From Roridomyces roridus (lineage: Eukaryota; Basidiomycota; Agaricomycetes; Agaricales; Mycenaceae), in the NCBI GenBank assembly GCA_029378245.1, contig JARKIF010000099.1:1-64000 (forward strand): a stretch of DNA of 64,000 nt, in the 5' to 3' direction. This document shows positions 1-11,457 of this stretch, one piece after another. Every line of letters begins with the position of its first letter. Position 1 is the first letter of the stretch. The notes under the pieces were generated by a model. The model saw nothing but the letters and a program-made list of their open reading frames with translations. It was not told the DNA's origin and made no database searches. Both the position numbers and the translations under genes were made by a program.

Positions 1-701
1 GTCTGATGGCTTCACAGCAATATACAACGCTCTTTTGCACACCTGTTTACTATCCAACAAACCTATTGCCATGCAGGCCTTGTATGGTGTAACGGTGAGG
101 ACCAGGTCAATTTCAACCCTATGACGACTGAACCCAGTTTCATAGTGTGCCTTTGACCTCGCCATGGTCATATTCATTATATTCAACGCCATGGACCGGC
201 CGCGTCTGACCAACGTTCAAATGGCTTCTGACCTGCACAAGGACGGTATGGGTATTTTCATGGTACGCCTCTCCTCATCCCACTCGGGGATTTTTTTGTT
301 CAACTTTGCCTTCTAGGTCCTATTCGGTGAATCAATCCTTGTACAACTGCCATGACACGGTGAATACTGACGGGGAGTTCTCAGTCATACGACTCACAAA
401 CTTCATGGTGGCCATATTCTTCGATGTGCGTAATCACGAGTGATTATCTGGTGCTTAGCTCACTGTGCATCTTAACGTTCAGATATCCATCCTATTCATC
501 TCAACGACGTACGTCTCCTCTCCCATCCCCTCCTCTTTCAAGTTGTACTCATCTCATAACAGAACGGCCTGGGCCCTATCCACAATCATTAATTCAAGAT
601 TTCAAATGCGCTTGGAAGCTCTGGCGTTTGCCCGAGCGGCGGCAGAGCAGCGTCACATCGTGGTTTTGGATCATTTGCCAGAATGCGACTACGAGTATTA
701 G
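1..701 (+). pseudogene. 3' remnant of a membrane-protein gene, cut by the window edge
   Basis: The segment resembles the C-terminal half of the DUF6533-type fungal membrane proteins, judged only from its general pattern. A stretch ending in TNVQMASDLHKDG is followed by short hydrophobic pieces (for example FMVAIFFD, about 405-424) and then a tail containing WALSTIINSRFQMRLEAL, which stops at 699-701. Plausible introns lie at about 265-315 and 425-561. I cannot thread one open frame through all the pieces, because the frame after the first intron meets a stop near 352. It is either decayed or spliced differently from my model. The start lies before base 1. The family assignment is weak. Confidence 0.25.
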
Positions 702-1340
702 GCCGCGGAGTTTCACGCCGGAATCCACTTTATTTTACTTCGCTTCAGGTAATTCACGCATAGTGTAATTCTTGTGTACCAACAAAATCAAAAGTCAACC
801 AGCGGGCGCTGGCGACATTGTACTTCGAATCAATACATCACTGCAGGATGGTACCAGTCCAAAGTAACCAGCATCGTATAAAGAAACACAAGCTTCATGA
901 TCAAGCGACTCACGATTGCCCCTCTGTGTCCACTCGCTCTCCGTGTGCCCCGAGCAGAGCCAATGCAAATGACATACCCACGTTGTCGGCCAATGGGGCT
1001 TCGAGTGAGTCACAAATCACAGAGAATGGATTCAAACATCGACGTTCATGGATACAAATTCGAGGCCAAAGCGTCAAAATATTTTGCATCAGAGGATACT
1101 TGAGATTTCCTTCTTCCAAGTTCACTCAGTGAACCGGATGTTGTCTGCACCAAGAGACGTCAAAAATGGAAACATTCCAAGACGAAATCCACTCACAAAA
1201 GCGTCAAACTCAAACTGCTGAAGTTAACCACTTTGGTCCAAGCTTATTTCAATCTCCATTCCCTGTACGCGCAGCTCGTGAAGCGTAGAGGTGCATATGG
1301 CTCTCTCCACGTGCACTTGTTTATCGACGTCCTTCTGAAT
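702..1340. other. Intergenic, no gene recognised
   Basis: Short overlapping frames on both strands show no conserved motif, repeat or RNA structure that I recognise. Confidence 0.4.
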
Positions 1341-1941
1341 TTACCTGAAGGACGCAATCCTGCCATTGCCCTGTGCACGCGCGGACAACAACGCTGTGAG
1401 ATAATTGACCGGGATGATGCTCTGGCTGTCGTCCGTGATGGTGAACGGCTCGAGGTCCGGAAGGAGTGCCCGTTCACCCATTCGTCCCAGCAAGTACCTC
1501 CAACCGCCCGGAATCCAGTCCAAAGCAGACAGCGAGGAGTGACGACTGGCAGAGCGGGGACCAATTGCAAGCAACTGATGATTTGGTCCATGACGAGATT
1601 GTAGCGCCCTGGAGGCGAGAGTTGGAGGGTCTGCACAGAACAGGCGGATCGGGTTACAAAATTCCGCAGAATGTCGTCCAAGTCAGGGACGAAGTTGTGG
1701 ATATTTGTCGCCAGTGACTGCATACACTCGCTTGAATCAGATGATCGCCCGCGTAGTGCTGGAAGATTTCGCCGATGACATCGCTCGAGGACGGGGTAGA
1801 CGATTGTAATCCAGTGTCGCTCGAGCTTGGCTCGAGCTGTGCGCTCCTCGGCATGCAGGACGGCGAGTTGGGATTCCAGAGCGTCAATCTTAGCCCGGAT
1901 TGCTGCAAGATTGGCGCGAATTCACGGTCGGTGAGTGACAT
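1341..1941 (-). pseudogene. Frameshifted F-box-like protein remnant
   Basis: Read on the minus strand, one frame holds an N-terminal coiled coil (LAAIRAKIDALESQLAVL, about 1915-1860). A different frame holds an F-box-like helix (SDVIGEIFQHYAG, about 1785-1750) followed by LIQASVCSHWRQI and SLTWTTFC. In Agaricomycete F-box proteins these parts follow one another in one frame: coiled coil, a short PVLxLP link, F-box, then 'VCSxWRxIA...LW'. Here the frame changes near 1790, and stops follow soon after the F-box. Beyond that only a short fragment (1341-1574) looks coding. This is most simply a decayed copy of a large gene family. An unusual splice pattern cannot be excluded, but no GT...AG pair fits the first break. 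Confidence 0.5.
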
Positions 1942-2255
1942 GAGGGTGAGGAGCAAGTCGGCGGGATGCGGCCACCCAAGCGCCGCATCAGTCCTGACTC
2001 ATTTATTGATCGCATTGTTTCCCTCTTGCTCCCGCCCTCCGACGACGGTGAGGCCTTGAGGGCCCGTCTGCCGGGAAAAAAACCGATCGCGACGACTTTT
2101 TGCTTCACCTGAGAACCTCAGACTCCATCCGAAACCGTGTCTATCGGTCAGCACGTTCCACGACTTACACGTAACACCGTAACACGACCGTTTGCCTTCT
2201 CTCCTCGCGGCAGTCTGAGTCGGCGTCTAGTCACAGAGCGACACGTTTTTTGCCA

Positions 2256-2283
2256 CTTCTCTCCTTTCCTTCTCACTCTCACC
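2256..2283 (+). promoter_or_regulatory. Pyrimidine-rich leader before the MYND gene start
   Basis: A CT-rich run ends in CTCACC directly before the ATG at 2284. Such tracts are common just upstream of fungal transcription and translation starts. This context favours 2284 over the in-frame upstream ATG at 2137. Confidence 0.35.
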
Positions 2284-4741
2284 ATGGACACGGTCATCGC
2301 ACAACTCGCCCAGCTTCGGCAACTTGACTCGGGGAATCCACACATGGCCCGGGTCGGCCGAGTAGCACAGGCATCCATGCAGCTCGGTGCGAAATACAGG
2401 CACATCCAACAAGAATGGGAGCGTATCAAGGACGACCCCTCTCTTCGCCTCGACCTGTCGGAACCCCATCGCTGTCATTCGCTCTTTTGTCAGAGAAACC
2501 TCGAGGAGCCGGTGCGTGTGCTGCGTCTTTCCTTCGACCTCTTTTTAAACGACTTGCAGCTTCAAGTGTGCGGTGGCTGCCAAGGTGTAGCGTACTGCTC
2601 TCCGGAGTGCGCGAAAGCTGGCTGGTCGGTACATAAGCTAGTGTGTGCGGGACGCAAGGTGAGTAATCCGACCTTGTCGCCTCTCATGCCCTAATTGGAA
2701 TCCACAGCGGGATATGGAAAACCGACCGCGATTCAAGGCGATATTAGAGCAGTTCCCGTGGACGAGCAGAGGTGCTTTCATCTCCTGTATCTTGGTGCAG
2801 TTCGGCCTCCTCGGCGTCGACCGAATCCAGGTCGGGTACTGGGCCTACAACGTCAAGGACGGCACCATCTGGGCGGACTTCAACAACCACCTCGCACCAT
2901 GGGAACCGTTGATATTATCCGAGCAGAGGGGCTGGCGACTTCCCGAGGCGCAGATCCCTTCCCTCGAAAATCTGCATCTCGCGAACGCGATGTGCCCGCG
3001 CTTCCCGCCCGCGTTCGAAGAATCGTGGCGCAGCTATTACGAATGGCGTGGACTACCCATCACCTCACCTGCGGCTCTCCTCCTCCACTGGCCGTTAGCT
3101 GTCTATGCATGCCTCAAAGCCCTCGGCATCGCGCCCGTTCACAATTGTGGATTCAGACGGTCATTAACTGTGCACTACATTGGCGCAGAGGTACGTCGTC
3201 GCTATCGTTTCACCGACTGATCTAAACTCGTTTCAGGATGAGCTCACTTTCCTGCGCGTGTGCGTCTCAACCTTGCATTTGTTCACCTGTTATTCATTTT
3301 TTATCCATCCAGCTTCGGGGAACTCGCACTGCTCTTCCCCAACACCGACTTGGATATAATCATGTTCGGTCCCAGCGTCAGCAAAGTTGTAGAGAGTGGG
3401 ATCACCATGGACTACACAGAATCCGCCCGACCACTTGTATTCGAGTATACAGTGGTGGCCAAAAAGAATTTGCGCGCTCGTGTGGGGTATTGGGTGGGTC
3501 GAATCACTTCAAATAACTTGTGAGGATCATTTCTGGACATTTTTGGAGTTCTGAGACTGATTGGATCATACATTGCGGATCAAATTCTATCACAAAATGG
3601 CCTCGAAAAAACCGCCTTTTTCTGTGATGTGATTAGGTAAGATCTGATGCTATCATGTGAAAGTACTCCTCAATGCGGTCAAAATGGTATATTGGTTTGC
3701 CCACTTTGATGGAGGTTTGAGCTCACAATGCTTGACGCAAAACAGCCATTTTGACCATTTTTGCACCTGAAATGCGTGAAACTGGTTGAAAAATGGCCAA
3801 CCTAACGATTTTGTGCCAGCCATTGTGAGCTCAAAACTGAATGAAAGTGGGCGAACCTTTATATCATTCTGATCAGATTAACGAGTAGTTTCACATGATA
3901 GCATCAGATCTTACATAATCAAATCATACAAAAAATCCGTTTTTGGGGGCCTCTTATTTGCTGTTTTGTGAAAGACTTTGATGGGCAATGTATGATGCAA
4001 TCATTTTCAGAACTTCTAAAAAGGTTCAAAAATGATCCCCACATGTTATTTGGAGTGATTCGACCCGGCCAATATAGCGCAATGGCCGCGCAAATTCTTT
4101 TTGGCCACCACTGTACAAGCCCCGCTTCCTGCGGCTCTGGCACCATCCGCATTTTTCTGGACGGTCACTCCACAATCTACCTCCCGTCTCGCGACTCTGC
4201 CGAGCAACCTGACGCGATCGTGGCTCTCCACGCGGGATTGGGCACGGACTCGTCCTGGTACCCCGTCATCTACCAAGCAGCTGAGCTCTCCATCCCGTTC
4301 GCGGTTACCGATTACGACGAGGCGTCCATGTTGGCAATACGTCTCGACTTGATGGAACAAGCCTTGACGTGCGCTCAGCCAAGTAACGGGTCCACCAAGG
4401 CTACTAAAAAGGAGAAAGCCCTATTCGTACGTTTGTTCTTGCCAGATTTTTCCGTCGGGCTTACTCTTTAATTCCAGGACGTATTCAAACGCGGTCTGCG
4501 AGACATCACTGTCGTGGACATCCAAGGGGCGGCGGCGAGGTTGAGAAAGGCTGACAAGCGAATGACTGTTGTGTATATCAGATTTTTGTGTGTATTTTGG
4601 AAATCTGTGTATATTACTATTCTTGCAATTCATTTTGTGACTCGGACTCCGCCCGATCATAAGTACAGACACACTGCTCGATTCAACTACCTTGTCATTA
4701 AGCTTTCGAATGACTTGGACTCCGCCATCAAGATCACTTGA
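2284..4741 (+). pseudogene. MYND zinc-finger protein gene, interrupted by a MITE in exon 4
   Basis: The first exon (2284-2658) ends in a MYND-type zinc-binding pattern: C-H-SLFC followed by CGGCQGVAYCSPEC, a downstream H and a final C (LVCAGRK). MYND fingers bind proline-rich peptides. The long C-terminal half (LHLANAMCPRFPP, FPNTDLDIIMFGP) is like the uncharacterised region common in fungal MYND proteins. Introns fit at 2659-2707, 3191-3236, 3260-3312 and 4427-4477. The last exon runs to the stop at 4739-4741. Exon 4 is split by a 664-bp element (3450-4113). Deleting the element and one TA restores the frame exactly (FEYT then SPASCG). As it stands, reading through the element meets stops. 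The gene is disrupted unless the insert is spliced out. Its cellular role is unknown. Confidence 0.75.
3450..4113. mobile_element. Tc1/mariner-like MITE inside a coding exon
   Basis: The 664-bp element has imperfect terminal inverted repeats of about 80 bp. Both ends begin CAGTGGTGGCCAAAAAGAAT, which closely resembles the known start of the Tc1 repeat. A TA dinucleotide is duplicated on each side (3448-3449 and 4114-4115), the Tc1/mariner hallmark. No transposase frame is present inside, so it is non-autonomous. The host exon is continuous and in frame when the element is removed. Confidence 0.85.
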
Positions 4742-6215
4742 TGCCATCATTTGGACTCGGTTCATTCGTCGAACCACAGCCATTGTAGTTAGTACTAGTA
4801 TGGAACCAGCTGTACACCCAGAGTTCAGAATGCTATTGGAGTCTCCCGGAACATTCTAGAACATCTGGCTTTCCTTTCTGTCTCACAGTCTTTACATGAA
4901 TGTTCTAGCACATTCCATGAGTCCAGGAATCTTCCAGTATACTACAGGAATATTCCCATCAACTCTGGAATGTTCTAGCAAGATCTGTAGTAGGTACTAT
5001 ATAATGAGAGCCCCCTCTCATGTGATGAAGAACACACTTACTTTCATACCACTACGTAGAACGTCTACTCGGAGACTACTCCCACTTTCCTCGCTAGAAG
5101 CGGCTTAGCTGTATAGCCAAGAGCCAATTCAACCTGCGCCCTAGCTGCGTGCCTAAAGGAACAGTGCCCTGGGTCTGAAGCTTCCGCGCTTCGAGGTCAG
5201 GGTCAGGATAAGTGATCGCAGACATCTCGTCTTTGTGTGATTGAAGTTGAGTCACTCGCATTGAGGGTTTCCTGAACCTAAATGCTGAGATTTCAAGTCT
5301 ACAACGACTTGAACGACCGACTATAATTCCGCTTTCGTCTCATAACTCTGTCGGAAAAATCAGAATTGGCTTGGACTGGCTGGAGACCTGTTCCAAGCCG
5401 TTTCAAGGTCGTAATCCTAACCGTGGCTTGCTACGCACAGGTCAGAATGTTGCAACCACTCTCAAACAAATAGCATCGTTACAAACACTTTCAAGCACCC
5501 GTGTCAAAGGCCGTGAAAAACAAGGAATCTCACGCCTGAATCTGCCGGGGACGGATCACTGCGATTAGTGATTGGACATCTGGCAGCTTTGATAAGTTTC
5601 TCTTTCGCCAGTCAATTGACTCCACCACTGCAGCAATTGACGGTACAGCTACGTCACCTGTGTATGTATGTGTGCAAAAACTCCACGGGCCATGACCTGA
5701 GTTTTGTAGCTTGTTCGAGCCACCGGTTGCGGTCCAATGCGTGAAAAGCAGCTGATTGTCGAGCGTAAAAAGTCGAACCACCTTGGAACATGATGGCTTA
5801 CCTCGGAGCTGTTGATTGGGCTGATCCCGGGTTTGATCAGCCTGGCCTGCAACTGCTTGGAACTCGGGACAAACCTTCAGAGTGGTTGGAACCCTTATTC
5901 TCCCTTCCTGTGGCTTGGGACACGTTGGAAGCCTCTATGCCGAGGCTTTGAACACCTTGGAAGTGGTCTGAAGGCCACATTCCAGTCCAATCCGTTGCAA
6001 GTCAAACCACTTTTTTCCGACATCGCTCCATCGTCTCTACGACTTACGCCAACTCCCCAAGCTACACATTTAATTATATTTGACATCAGCTTACGACAGC
6101 TGACATACGCCCGCAGAAAGCAGAATCATAACAATGACGTTGTTGAATGAATTCATGTGTCCTGCGCAGCGCATTTCGACGGTGGGTTGGGAGATTGAGC
6201 CTTCAACTCACAACG
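4742..6215. other. Intergenic, with a possible old LTR
   Basis: No gene is recognised. From about 4784 to 5155 the sequence looks like a retrotransposon LTR: it opens TGTAG, has repeated GGAATGTTCTAG-like boxes, and has a TATA-like CTATATAATGAG near 5000. I could not find a matching target-site duplication, so this is only a suggestion. The rest to 6215 shows nothing recognisable. Confidence 0.3.
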
Positions 6216-6218
6216 CTT

Positions 6219-7593
6219 CACTGTGAAAACATCGGCACCTGAATTTCATGTCGCCGTGGCATGACCGGGCAAAATCAGGGCGTGTGGCATGAAATGAACA
6301 CATCATATGTCTCGGGTTGTTCAGGCATTACCGGGTAATTTTTACTCGGTCCATGCCCAGTACCAAATCATCTTCTGTGCAGTGATTTTCAGGGACACTA
6401 GCACTGAATTGGTGAAGCCAGAATCATGTATAAACGCCATGAAAATCATGTATTCAAGCCAAATTGGTGGTGATCGAGCTGGAGGAGTCATTCAAATTAA
6501 ATTACCGCCGAGACTTGTACTCCTTGACGACCTCGTTCGAATGTTCTTTCCCAGTGCGATTCTGCGGCGAGATCGGCTTGGGAAAGGGTGAACGTGCCTT
6601 TGTGGAGTGGGTGCTGCGGATGAGGTCAGTGGTGTCACACATGTCACAGCGCTCCACACTTTGCTCTTAACGCTCACTGGCACCCTCCTTCCCCCACCTT
6701 GTCACCCCCGGCTTCGTCTCTTCACACAGCGATACCCACATACACCGTCCTTGATCATCGTCGGCACCAGAGAGTACAGCTCATCTGTGACCACTCACCG
6801 CGCCTCTTCCACACGCGGACGCGGCTTCCGACTCAGCTTCACGACTGCGGCCAATAGGGTCAGTAAGGCAGGATATGTACCGACTCAACAAAGGAGGGTG
6901 CGCCAATGGCAGTGGGCATAGGTACGTCGCGGACTACTAACTCTTCATGAGTCAAGGATGCTAACTCAGTCCTCAGGCCTCAAAGCCGTCCCGAGTCGCC
7001 CTTCAAGTGATGTCGAGATCGAGTTCGTGACGTGACTAGTGAGTACCTCCATTTCCCTTCTCCTTCTCCTTCCCTCCCTCCCGAAACCCCGCTCCAAGCG
7101 CACTGGAAACTAGTCCCTCGGTGCGTCGTGCTTGATTTCTAAGGCCGCTGCTGTCCCTGAATCATATCCCACAGGTTGACCCATTCACGGACATGCTACT
7201 CCAGATTAGGAGTCTGAGTAGCCCGTCATTAGTGGGATGCGGGGGTGGGTATAACTGGTGGGCGCGCGGTCGCGGGCTGTAACTACGGGCTGTATTATGT
7301 ACATGTGTCCCGAAAATTGCACTACTTATATCTGAAATTCGGTGTGAATGCAAATAGTTTTCATTATCCCATCCACTGATTCTGAATGCACTCATTGCAT
7401 CCAAGGCCATTTTCATGTCCAAGCAACATGAAAATGGAACATGAAAACGTCGAAAACGGACATGAATCGAGAAACAGTGCTTCACTGTATGTGATGTGAT
7501 TTTCATTGGCTTCTCTGTGAGTTTCATGGAATCGGCACATGAATCGGGGGGTGCCGGGGGACATGAAAATCATGTCCCCCTGGTTCCACAGTG
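6219..7593. mobile_element. CACTA-like non-autonomous DNA element
   Basis: The ends are CACTGTG (6219) and CACAGTG (7593). They are flanked by the same three bases CTT at 6216-6218 and 7594-7596. CACT ends plus a 3-bp duplication fit the CACTA (EnSpm) superfamily. Similarity between the inverted ends extends further inward (ATTTCATGTC blocks). A perfect short hairpin of GGGGACATGA lies near 7558-7580. The middle (about 6450-7030) has exon-like open stretches such as ELEESFKLNYRRDLYSL and GREYSSS-like text split by GT...AG pairs. I do not recognise them. They are not a CACTA transposase that I can identify and may be captured host sequence. Confidence 0.65.
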
Positions 7594-7596
7594 CTT

Positions 7597-8663
7597 GTGT
7601 GAGGGTGATTGTACCGGGGAGAGGAGAGTGATTACTGCGGGCATTGCTCGATTGTACTGGTAACATGTTTCTTGTAGCTGGCCCGATTGGTGCCTGTAGC
7701 AGTTTGTGTCAAGCATTACATTCATATTTGAGGAGGTCGTGAGCGGAATGTAAAAAAATTCAGAGCTGGTAATGACAAACTGATACAGCCAATATCTCAT
7801 GATCATTTTTGTGTTCGGAAACCCAATCTAATCCATCTTCCCCCAACCTGCACCCAACTGGCGAGGCGTGGCAAGGCAATCGTTCACGTCCCCATCGCCC
7901 TCAGCTGGAATATATTTGAAAGAAGAGATCTTCCCCTCCGTACTATTGGCACGGCAAGCATTGATGCGATATATTGAAGTGGTATAGCGCAATCGCTAAA
8001 GGTCAACGACTTGACGGCGGGGAGGGTTTCACTGGTAAGTTCTGAGTCCGAGTGTATGCACAGCGCAGCCTCAGGCGGAGCGAGCTACTGGCTGCGTCAA
8101 AACGGGCGCGGTGCTCCTGTTGAAACGAGAGATGTAGAGATCCTCGAGTGCTGGCAGTGTGAGACGCTTTAGGAGGTAGATAGAGGAGGAGGAGGAGGTG
8201 AGGGTACGGAGATGGAGGATCAGCAGCTCTGCGGTCAGGTCTAGGAGCGTCGAGGGACTGTAAAAGAGACTAGGTCAGGTCCTCGTCCGAGTCAAATGAG
8301 TCATGATCCAGGACTTGTAGTGTCTATGGAGCCGAGAACTGCGGCAGGAGTTGGGACATGCCAGAATTAAAGGGCAAATTCAAGGCTGGAGGGCCAGCGG
8401 CCGCGCCGGGCGATGGTGGAAGCAAGGAAGAAAAAGGAGTATGCACGTGATTTTGACAGGTGGCGGGGCATTGTCTCTTGATCTCATGCCACCACGTCGA
8501 TTCAAGTGTTTGGCAAGAAACCGCGCAGATCCGTCGAGGTTTGGTGTCCCCTTGTCAAAATAGACTCTGGAATCGGAACCTAGGTCATGACATCACCATA
8601 GATGAGCGCGGACTTGCACGGCGGGCTACACCGAGGAAAAACACGGTTCCGCTGTTCTGTCAG
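7597..8663. other. Intergenic, nothing recognised
   Basis: There is a purine-rich run near 8170-8200 and no conserved frame. The 5' end of the following monooxygenase may start in the last few hundred bases, but no convincing N-terminal exon is visible. Confidence 0.35.
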
Positions 8664-10592
8664 AACACCTTCGCCGACGCTGATCTGCCTCCCGTATCTG
8701 CGCGGATTTGTACTCAATGTTACATGATCATTGTCAAGCCCGAGTACACGGCACTCCAGCGCCCGTACGACGGCATCGCATGGATCAAAATTCACTTTGA
8801 CTTTGAAACCGACATCGGCCTCGCCTCGGGCATCGTGCGCATCGTCCCGCAGCCCCACAACGCACCGTGGAAGGCGCACTGTATGTTTACCAACCTCGAG
8901 GACCTCAAAGACTTTCCCGAACAAATCGGCTCACTGCGCAACCACGCGCCGAACCACGGGCTATGGACGTCCCAGCGCGAGGCGTCGCTGGCGTTTGAGA
9001 ATGAGGAGCCGACGGTGTTGATTATTGGTGCAGGGCATAGTGGCTTGGACCTCGCGGCTCGGCTCAAGACGCTCGGCGTGCGCACCATTTTGATTGACCG
9101 CAACCCTCGGATTGGAGATAACTGGCGCAATCGGTATGAGGCGCTCTGTCTCCACGATCCGGTGTGGTATGACCATATGCCCTATATCCCGTGCGTGTTC
9201 AAATGCTTTAGATTGGTTTTGAATGTTGACTCTGCTTCATCTAGCTTCCCGTCCACTTGGCCCGTCTACACCCCTGCGCGCAAAGTGAGTCCCTCAGCTG
9301 CATCCAAATCGATTCCGTGGACTTACATCGACTAAAGATCGCCAATTGGCTCGACCACTACGCCGAAGCGATGGAACTGGACGTCTGGACGTCCTCCACT
9401 GTGAAGAGTGCGCGCAAGAACGCCGAGGGCACCTGGGACGTCATCGTCGAACGCGACGGCAAGGAACGGATCTTCCATCCCAAGCACCTCGTCTTTGCCA
9501 CTGGAATTGGGGCGAACGAGGGTAAGACGCCCAGCATGCCTGGCATGGAGAACTTCAAGGGCCAAATTCTCCACTCGACCAAGCACAAGCACGCCCTGGA
9601 CCACGCGGGCAAGAAGGTTTTGATCATCGGCGCCTGCACTTCCGGTGAGCATTTAAAAGTCCTTCGGGAATGAAATCACGTCTAAGCCCTATTCTCAGCT
9701 CACGACATTGCGATCGACTACTACCGGCATGGTGTGGATGTGACCATGTTCCAGCGCAGCTCGACATACGTCTTTACCGTGAAGCGCGGTTGGAAGCACA
9801 TGGTGCGCGACACGTACTGGGAGGGTGGCCCGCCTACGGAGGTCGCTGACCGGATCACCGCGTCGTTCCCGCACTACATGGCCGTCGGGCTTAATCAGCT
9901 TCGGACTAAAGTGATAGCGGAGGATGACAAGGAGTTGCTTGAGGGGCTTCATCGGGTGGGGTTCCGGACCAATCTTGGGGTCATGGATGCTGGGGCGTCG
10001 TTGGCGCCGTGGGAGAGGGCGGGCGGGTATTACATCGGTGCGCCCACATACTCTCTCCCTCCCTGATTTGAATTCTCAACAAAAATCCACAGACGTCGGC
10101 GCCAGTCAACTCATCATCGACGGCAAGATCAAGCTCAAGAACGACAGCCAGATCTCACACTTTACCGAGACGGGAATCAAATTCGAGAATGGCAGCGAGT
10201 TCAATGCGGACGTCGTCGTCTTTGCTACGGGACTGGGTGAGTGCCGCGACGCCATCAAGTGGATCTGCGGGGAGGAAATCGGCGCAAAGACCCGCAAGAT
10301 TTGGGGTTTGAATCAGGAGGGCGAGATTTACGGGGCCTGGAGGGATGTTGGTGTTGATGGGTTGTGGTATATGACCGGTAAGTGTTCAGGCTGCCGGTTG
10401 GCTGATTCATTCAACTCTGTTCTTCAAGGCAACTTTGCTGTCTCACGCTTTCACTCCAAGCACGTTGCCCTGCGTACGTATACTCTCTAAAGCTCAGAAA
10501 CTTGGCGGCTGAAACTTGTGGGGGCAATAGAAATCAAAGCGATGGAAGAAGGCGTCTTCGGCACACGCTATCAGTCGGCGGAGTTGATTTGA
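8664..10592 (+). CDS. FAD-dependent (flavin-containing) monooxygenase, 5' end uncertain
   Basis: This is an NAD(P)H- and FAD-dependent monooxygenase of the fungal 'FAD/NAD(P)-binding' FMO type. Proposed exons are 8664-8693, 8739-9190, 9245-9284, 9338-9644, 9699-10037, 10093-10377, 10429-10473 and 10531-10592. They join in frame to about 519 residues ending FGTRYQSAELI. Visible motifs are the first Rossmann site GAGHSGLDLAARL, then GDNWRNRYE, the FMO fingerprint FKGQILHSTKH, the second nucleotide site GACTSAHD (split by an intron), and two ATG motifs (VFATGIG, VFATGLG). Relatives usually have another 100 or so residues with an NTF2/SnoaL-like fold at the N-terminus. I cannot find that here, so the gene may be 5'-truncated or have small first exons upstream. 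Substrate unknown. No close partner gene is adjacent. Confidence 0.8.
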
Positions 10593-11390
10593 GGAGCCCC
10601 CATCCCTGCAGCTGGAGAATCTGTATCGGGTTTTCACAAATGCTAGAATCTGATCGTATAGACAATAATTTTTCTCCTTCCGGTTTGGACTTTTCATCTG
10701 CCGATTCATGCCGTAGCCAGCCGAAAGGGATCCGCGTACTGGAATCAGATGTAGAGGTGATGCCATCTCACCGTAATTCCTGTCTGTTCTGGGGTGCTCA
10801 CCGTTCCGAGTCGAGTATGCTTGCACATTCTCGAGACCGGTCCTGGATACCAATAGCCGCTGCGGTAGACATACTTAGAGTTCGGATGCTTACGATCTCA
10901 CGGAATATCGAACAACCTCTCCAATCGGATTCTGTTCCGCAAGGGCTCCAATTTCGTGTTCCACAATGGCGACTTGACAACAATTACGACGTGTCAGGAC
11001 GTGTCTCAACGTGTCCGCCAGTAGCTCAGTGCCCATGTTACTGTGCTGACGGAGTGCGGCTGCCGAGGTCCGTAGTATCGTGGCTTATTCATGCCACTGG
11101 CGGCGTCTACACCCCGTGGGCGCAGCCACAAATGACAAGAACGCGGCGCTATCGCGTGCCTCGCTCGTCCATGGGAATCGGCACCAAGATTTGTATTACA
11201 TTGCGGGGTTCGGCCGAGGGCATATTGAGGGGTGGATGCCGTGACACCATTTTCTTCCATGAGAATCTGCATGATTCTACTGCATTACGCAAATTGCATG
11301 GATGTTGTCTTGCTCAACCGTACCACGGAAAGCACTTCAACTTGCCGGTCGGAGGTTCTCGGCTTTATCGGCAGAGTGAGTCAAGTGGCT
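10593..11390. other. Intergenic between monooxygenase and aminotransferase
   Basis: An 891-nt plus-strand open frame (10502-11392) overlaps the end of the monooxygenase gene and has no recognisable motif. I regard it as a chance frame. Confidence 0.4.
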
Positions 11391-11400
11391 AATTATATAA
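11391..11400 (+). promoter_or_regulatory. TATA-like box of the aminotransferase gene
   Basis: AATTATATAA lies 58 bp before the ATG at 11458. It is followed by a CT-rich stretch and a CACC-rich leader, the usual layout of fungal core promoters. Confidence 0.5.
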
Positions 11401-11457
11401 ACGACTGATTTCATTTTTTCTCCTTCTCTCCACCACCACGTCCACTCAAGCCCCGCC

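Noticed and set aside
7980..8050. Possible small RNA gene (GGTATAGCGCAATCGC...)
   Set aside because: It resembles a tRNA D-arm only briefly, and no T-arm follows at the right distance.
10502..11392. Open plus-strand frame of 296 codons after the monooxygenase
   Set aside because: It overlaps the real last exon in another frame, has no known motif, and its composition looks like chance.
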